Shown here piece after piece: positions 13,418-16,176 of a stretch of 16,176 nucleotides of DNA. Each line of letters opens with the position of its first letter. Position 1 is the stretch's first letter. The position numbers and the translations under genes are program-made. The notes under the pieces were generated by a model that was given only the letters and a program-made list of their open reading frames with translations, searched no databases and was not told the DNA's origin. Source of the stretch: RGIG2945 sp045540355 (lineage in GTDB: Bacteria > Bacillota > Clostridia > Oscillospirales > Acutalibacteraceae); NCBI GenBank assembly GCA_045540355.1, contig JAZQHB010000089.1:1-16176 (forward strand). Direction: 5' to 3'.

Positions 13418-14432
13418 TCGTTCCTCCGCCGATAACAGTTTCGCCGTCATAGATTACTGCCGATTGTCCGGGAGTAACGGAGCGTTGTTTTTCGAAAAAT
13501 TTAATGTGAATCATGTCTCCGTCAGGTGTCAGGACAGCCTTTGCAGGTTTTGCCTGACATCTGATTTTTACATCGGCGGTAAATTCCTCTTTGATGTCAT
13601 TGTTTATAAAGTTTACATCTGTTACGGTGAGGGTATCGGACATCTGCGAACCCTCTTCTCCGAGGGTGACGGAGTTGCTTTCCGCATCAATTTTTGTAAC
13701 GAACATCGGTTTTCCGAAAGCTATGCCGAGTCCCTTTCGCTGACCGATTGTGTAATATATTATCCCCTTGTGCTCGCCTAAAACGCTGCCGTTTTTGTCA
13801 ACAAATTTACCTGTTGGGATATTGGTCTGATAGTTCTTTGTTATGAAAGAAACATAATCGTTGTCGGGAATAAAACAGACTTCCTGACTGTCGGATTTGC
13901 TTGCAACGGGCAGATTGTTTTCTGCTGCGATTGAACGGATTTCGTCTTTAGTGTAGTCACAAAGCGGAAACAGAGTACGGGAAAGAATATTCTGATTGAG
14001 CTTGTAAAGGAAATAGGTCTGGTCTTTGTTTGTGGGAGCTTTTTTAAGGTAAAATGTGTTTTCAATTTTTTCAATTTTAGCATAATGACCTGTTGCGATG
14101 AAATCGAAGTTGTTTTCATCGGCATATTTCAAAAGCTCATTGAATTTAATTTCTTTATTGCATACAACACAGGGATTAGGGGTGCGACCGTTCAGGTATT
14201 CGTCTGCAAAGTAATCTTTAACAACAGCCTTGAAACTGTCGTAAACGGGGATTGTCACAAGCTCAAAGCCGATTGTATCGGCAATTTTTTGTGCATCTGC
14301 GATTTCGGACTCCATATTTTCACGAAGCAGAAGCATTGCACCAGTGATGTCATATCCTTGTTTTTTTAAGAGCAAAGCGGCAACTGCGGAATCAACACCG
14401 CCACTCATACCTATAAGCACTTTATTTTTCAT
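13404..14432 (-). CDS. mnmA: tRNA-specific 2-thiouridylase MnmA
   Basis: MnmA uses ATP and a sulfur donor (a cysteine desulfurase relay) to thiolate U34 of Lys, Glu and Gln tRNAs. The 342 residues are slightly short of the common 355-370. The PP-loop SGGVDS is at 10-15. PNPCVVCNKEIKF holds the first catalytic Cys (Cys91, just before NKEIKF). The second is Cys186 in SQEVCFIPD. GHYAKI (115-120), KDQTYFLY (136-143) and YYTIGQRKGLGI complete the family pattern. The ribosome site is weak (GGGTG, 6 bases before ATG). A terminator ends about 18 bp upstream, so the gene depends on read-through or attenuation, or on a promoter inside the preceding gene. Its 3' end lies in a hairpin loop. Confidence 0.97.
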   Translation of the reverse strand: MKNKVLIGMSGGVDSAVAALLLKKQGYDITGAMLLLRENMESEIADAQKIADTIGFELVTIPVYDSFKAVVKDYFADEYLNGRTPNPCVVCNKEIKFNELLKYADENNFDFIATGHYAKIEKIENTFYLKKAPTNKDQTYFLYKLNQNILSRTLFPLCDYTKDEIRSIAAENNLPVASKSDSQEVCFIPDNDYVSFITKNYQTNIPTGKFVDKNGSVLGEHKGIIYYTIGQRKGLGIAFGKPMFVTKIDAESNSVTLGEEGSQMSDTLTVTDVNFINNDIKEEFTADVKIRCQAKPAKAVLTPDGDMIHIKFFEKQRSVTPGQSAVIYDGETVIGGGTICLP

Positions 14433-14450
14433 AATTCACCCGTAAAAGAA

Positions 14451-14474
14451 AAGGCGAAGCAGTTGCTTCGCCTT
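14451..14474 (-). terminator. Terminator or attenuator between the zinc protein gene and mnmA
   Basis: Perfect 10-bp arms AAGGCGAAGC and GCTTCGCCTT with a 4-base loop, followed on the minus strand by TTCTTTT. It lies 14 bp after the preceding stop and only 18 bp before the mnmA ATG. Confidence 0.85.
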
Positions 14475-14488
14475 AAAGTTGATTTTAA

Positions 14489-14890
14489 TTAGTCTTCGTC
14501 ATCACAGCAATCGCAGTCGATGTCGAATTCAAGGAGCTCGCCACAGTTGGGGCAATCGATTGATCCGTCTTCAAGGCAATCTTCGTCGATGCTGAAAATT
14601 GTCTGACAAGCGGGGCACTCGATTTCATAGAGCTCGTCGTCACAACAATCGCAATCACAATCGTCGTAATCTTCGTAAACGATTTCTTCAAGGTCTGCAA
14701 GGTCTTCGTCAACAGCGTCGAGCTGGTCGATAACGCCTGCAACTTCGTCATCTAAATCGGATACTGTAAGAGAAAGGTCGTCCAATAAATCAAGAACAGC
14801 CTTGAGAATTTTTGTTTCGGGCTTCTTTTCGTCAAGCTCAATACCCTCAACAAGTCCTTTTAAATAAGCAGCTTTTTCTGTAAGAGTCAT
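14489..14890 (-). CDS. CD1247-like zinc-ribbon, cysteine-rich acidic protein
   Basis: The start MTLTEKAAYLKGLVEGI (ATG 14888-14890) has AAGGAG 8 bases upstream. A longer reading from 14914 would overlap efp and has no site. The 133 residues fall into three parts. First is a helical N-terminal part (about 1-70) with heptad-like acidic residues (SDLDDEVAGVIDQLDAVDEDL), resembling the CD1247 N-terminal domain of Clostridia. Second is a zinc ribbon, CPAC (92-95) and CPNC (113-116). Third are two extra Cys clusters, CDCDCC (78-83) and CDCC (126-129), set in Asp-rich sequence. It is very acidic. The gene follows efp by 16 bp and is surely co-transcribed. Function unknown; the link to translation is only by position. 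Confidence 0.83.
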   Translation of the reverse strand: MTLTEKAAYLKGLVEGIELDEKKPETKILKAVLDLLDDLSLTVSDLDDEVAGVIDQLDAVDEDLADLEEIVYEDYDDCDCDCCDDELYEIECPACQTIFSIDEDCLEDGSIDCPNCGELLEFDIDCDCCDDED

Positions 14891-14906
14891 AGTTATTTCT
14901 CCTTTA

Positions 14907-15464
14907 TTATGCACGGCTCATGTATTCGCCTGTACGAGTGTCAATGTTGATCATTTCGCCTTCTTCGATGAAGAGGGGAACCTTAACTTCCGCACCTGTT
15001 TCAAGAGTAGCGGGTTTTGTTGCGTTAGTTGCAGTATTGCCTGCAAAGCCGGGGTCTGTCTGAGTAACCTGAAGAGTTACGAATGTGGGCGGTTCAACGC
15101 CGAAAACATTACCCTTATAGGAAAGAACCTTACATACCATATTTTCTTTAACGAATTTGAAGTTATCGGAAAGCTCTGATTCGTTAATCGGAATAAGCTC
15201 ATAAGTTTCGGGATCCATAAAGTAATAGAGTCCGTCGTCAGAATAAGAATATTCCATATCCTTACGCTCAATGTAAGCGGTAGGGAATTTTTCTGTGGGG
15301 TTGAAAGTGCGTTCTGTAACTGAACCTGCGATAACATCGCGGATCTTTGTACGAACGAAAGCAGCACCCTTACCGGGTTTAACATGCTGGAATTCGATTA
15401 TCTGATAGACATTGCCGTCCATTTCAAAAGTAATACCATTTTTAAAATCGCCTGCTGAAACCAT
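14907..15464 (-). CDS. efp: Translation elongation factor P
   Basis: EF-P binds between the P and E sites and relieves ribosome stalling at polyproline stretches. The 185 residues are standard. The N-terminal KOW-like domain has the loop KPGKGAAFVRTK (29-40), with Lys32 at the tip as the expected modification site in this PGKG-type. The OB domains follow, with PPTFVTLQVTQTDPG and the C-terminal signature VPLFIEEGEMINIDTRTGEYMSRA spread over its last residues. The ribosome site GGAGG is 9 bases before ATG, and a promoter with 5/6 matches in each box lies at 15499-15527. No modification enzyme gene is nearby. It is divergent from the TSCPD gene and followed by a zinc protein. Confidence 0.98.
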   Translation of the reverse strand: MVSAGDFKNGITFEMDGNVYQIIEFQHVKPGKGAAFVRTKIRDVIAGSVTERTFNPTEKFPTAYIERKDMEYSYSDDGLYYFMDPETYELIPINESELSDNFKFVKENMVCKVLSYKGNVFGVEPPTFVTLQVTQTDPGFAGNTATNATKPATLETGAEVKVPLFIEEGEMINIDTRTGEYMSRA

Positions 15465-15476
15465 TTTTTCATTCCT

Positions 15477-15494
15477 CCGTAAATAGATTTACGG
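15477..15494. promoter_or_regulatory. Palindrome at the efp mRNA start overlapping the ribosome site
   Basis: CCGTAAAT-AG-ATTTACGG is a perfect 8-bp inverted repeat just downstream of the efp -10 box. It shares two bases with the GGAGG site. It would form a 5'-terminal hairpin in the efp mRNA or could be an operator. Confidence 0.4.
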
Positions 15495-15498
15495 ATTT

Positions 15499-15527
15499 AT
15501 TTTAAACTATTTCGTGATATATTTCAA
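15499..15527 (-). promoter_or_regulatory. Promoter of efp
   Basis: On the minus strand TTGAAA (15522-15527), a 17-bp spacer and TAAAAT (15499-15504), each with one mismatch to consensus. It lies about 35 bp before the efp ATG. Confidence 0.72.
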
Positions 15528-15565
15528 GTCTTTTTTTATAATTATTCCCGTATCAGGCATAAATA

Positions 15566-15594
15566 TTGCAGAAAATTCATTTTTGTGATAAAAT
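15566..15594 (+). promoter_or_regulatory. Candidate promoter of the TSCPD gene
   Basis: On the plus strand TTGCAG (15566-15571), a 17-bp spacer and TAAAAT (15589-15594), 27 bp before the ATG. The -35 is weak. It is back to back with the efp promoter. Confidence 0.5.
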
Positions 15595-15621
15595 TTATTT
15601 AAAAATTACGGAGGTCGAAAA

Positions 15622-15861
15622 ATGCAATATTCATATAAAACAAAAGGAACCTGCTCAAGAGCAATAAATTTTGAGGTGGAAGACGGAATAGTTAAAAATG
15701 TGCAGTTTGTCGGAGGTTGTGCCGGCAATACTATCGGCATTGCGAAATTGGTCGAAGGAATGAAGGTTGAAGATGTCGTCGAAAGATTGAACGGTATTAT
15801 GTGCGGATTTAAAAGCACATCATGTCCCGACCAGCTGGCAAGAGCGTTGGAACAAATTTAA
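15622..15861 (+). CDS. TSCPD-domain protein, TIGR03905 type
   Basis: A 79-residue protein with the family pattern GTCSRAINFEVEDG, VGGCAGNTIGIAKLVEGM, GIMCGFKSTSCPDQLA. Four cysteines (11, 33, 61, 68) are spaced as in TSCPD domains, which also occur at the end of some B12-dependent ribonucleotide reductases and probably bind metal. The stand-alone form is common in Clostridia; its role is unknown. The ribosome site ACGGAGGT lies before ATG with 8 bases of spacing. It is divergent from efp. The stop is followed at once by degenerate heptad repeats. Confidence 0.9.
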   Translation: MQYSYKTKGTCSRAINFEVEDGIVKNVQFVGGCAGNTIGIAKLVEGMKVEDVVERLNGIMCGFKSTSCPDQLARALEQI

Positions 15862-15862
15862 G

Positions 15863-15932
15863 TGCAAAATGCAAAGTGCAAAACATCGGGTGCTGTGCAC
15901 GGCAATTATAAAGTTGTTTATTTTAACTTTAT
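15863..15932. repeat. Degenerate heptad-arm repeat element D with hairpins
   Basis: Heptads GTGCAAA, ATGCAAA, GTGCAAA are followed by CATCGGGTGCTGTGCACGG, which matches the left module of elements A and C in outline (TGTCGGG, then a hairpin). A second inverted repeat ATAAAGTT-9-AACTTTAT spans 15908-15932. It starts right at the TSCPD stop. It belongs to the 315-bp gene-free stretch to the window end. Confidence 0.6.
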
Positions 15933-16020
15933 CGGTTGGAAAAGATGAAAATACATTTTCGTGCCACAAGAGTTCTTTTTAGAAGAAAGCCGGGACGATT
16001 TAAAAAGGACGATTAAAAAG
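15933..16020 (-). repeat. Inverted full copy of the CGTCCC/GCACGAAA repeat plus an extra end
   Basis: Read on the minus strand this is a full unit: TTTTTAAATCGTCCCGGCTT, TCTTCTAAAAAGAACTC, TTGTGGCACGAAAATGTATT, CATCTTTTCCAACCG. A second partial left end (GGACGATTAAAAAG) follows at about 16007-16020. The array at 7212-7260 shows the same doubling of ends. Confidence 0.75.
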
Positions 16021-16024
16021 AAAG

Positions 16025-16059
16025 GGGCTGTAAAAAAAACTTTCGTTTTTTTACAGCTC
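16025..16059. terminator. Long terminator-like hairpin
   Basis: GGGCTGT plus an A run pairs with a T run plus ACAGCTC, with a TTTC loop and one bulged A. The stem has about 15 pairs. TCATTTTTAG follows on the plus strand. It may end the TSCPD transcript after the repeats, or a minus-strand transcript from outside the window. Confidence 0.6.
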
Positions 16060-16083
16060 ATTTTTAGGGGATAGGAAAAAAAG

Positions 16084-16176
16084 ATGAAGAACGGACAAAC
16101 CGAGCAAAATCAAGGCGTAAGGCTTGATTTTGTTTGCCCGAAGGCGTACAGAGGTACGGCGAGAGGCGAGGTTTGT
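16084..16176. other. GC-richer palindromic sequence at window edge; possible start of an ORF or structured element
   Basis: Inverted repeats CAAAATCAAG-8-CTTGATTTTG (about 16107-16134) and CGTAC-AGAG-GTACG (about 16144-16157) sit inside an outer ACAAACC...GGTTTGT pair reaching the edge (16096-16176). An open frame from ATG 16084 (MKNGQTEQNQGVRLDFVCP) runs off the edge, with only a weak ribosome site. I cannot tell a gene from a structured repeat. Confidence 0.3.

Noticed and set aside
13152..13781. 209-residue plus-strand ORF across element C and mnmA
   Set aside because: It runs through the small ORF in another frame, a repeat element and antisense mnmA; no domain or ribosome site.
14489..14751. 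88-residue minus-strand ORF in another frame of the zinc-protein gene
   Set aside because: It is rich in Ser and Thr as expected from a shifted frame of Asp/Glu/Cys codons; no start signal.

Overview
The window is a chromosomal segment of a low-GC Gram-positive bacterium. It is probably a gut-type member of the Clostridia, in the Ruminococcaceae/Oscillospiraceae range. Three things suggest this: the ylxM-ffh-rpsP-khpA-rimM-trmD gene order, strong AGGAGG ribosome sites with TTGACA-17-TATAAT promoters, and clostridial families such as a CD1247-like zinc protein next to efp and a TSCPD/TIGR03905 protein. No database search was possible, so the taxonomy is inference. Nearly all genes lie on the minus strand; the exceptions are a 62-residue ORF (13067-13255) and the TSCPD gene (15622-15861).

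Reading the minus strand from the right: efp and a cysteine-rich zinc protein form one unit, followed by a terminator and then mnmA. A CNNM/CorC-type membrane protein has its own consensus promoter and is divergent from the 62-residue ORF. A zinc-ribbon membrane protein sits 19 bp ahead of rhaA (L-rhamnose isomerase). Next come two surface or secreted proteins: a membrane-anchored transglutaminase-like protein and a 1039-residue protein with leucine-rich, six fibronectin-III-like and Ig-like domains. Last is the SRP/ribosome operon ylxM-ffh-rpsP-khpA, then, after a terminator and a repeat element, rimM-trmD, where trmD runs off the left edge.

The most unusual content lies between the genes. 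Three repeat families occupy the intergenic spaces. (1) A 55-75 bp unit running from TTTTTAAATCGTCCC to GCACGAAAATATATTT occurs as a head-to-tail array at 7139-7529, as a shorter array at 8966-9095, and as solo copies, one of which supplies the leader of rimM. (2) Elements with arms of 7-bp repeats (ATGCAGA type) and inner hairpins are assembled from interchangeable end modules. Several of their ends touch terminator-like stems. (3) A cluster at 7534-7658 has short hairpins separated by the 7-mer ATATCRC and ends in a 24-bp palindrome. None encodes a transposase here. They look like non-autonomous elements that have invaded non-coding gaps and shaped transcript boundaries.

I found no phage, CRISPR array, tRNA, rRNA or complete insertion sequence, and no clear new multi-gene system. 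The best candidates for something undescribed are the modular repeat elements and their effect on rimM and terminator positions, the surface protein with its unassigned C-terminal domain, and the 62-residue ORF.
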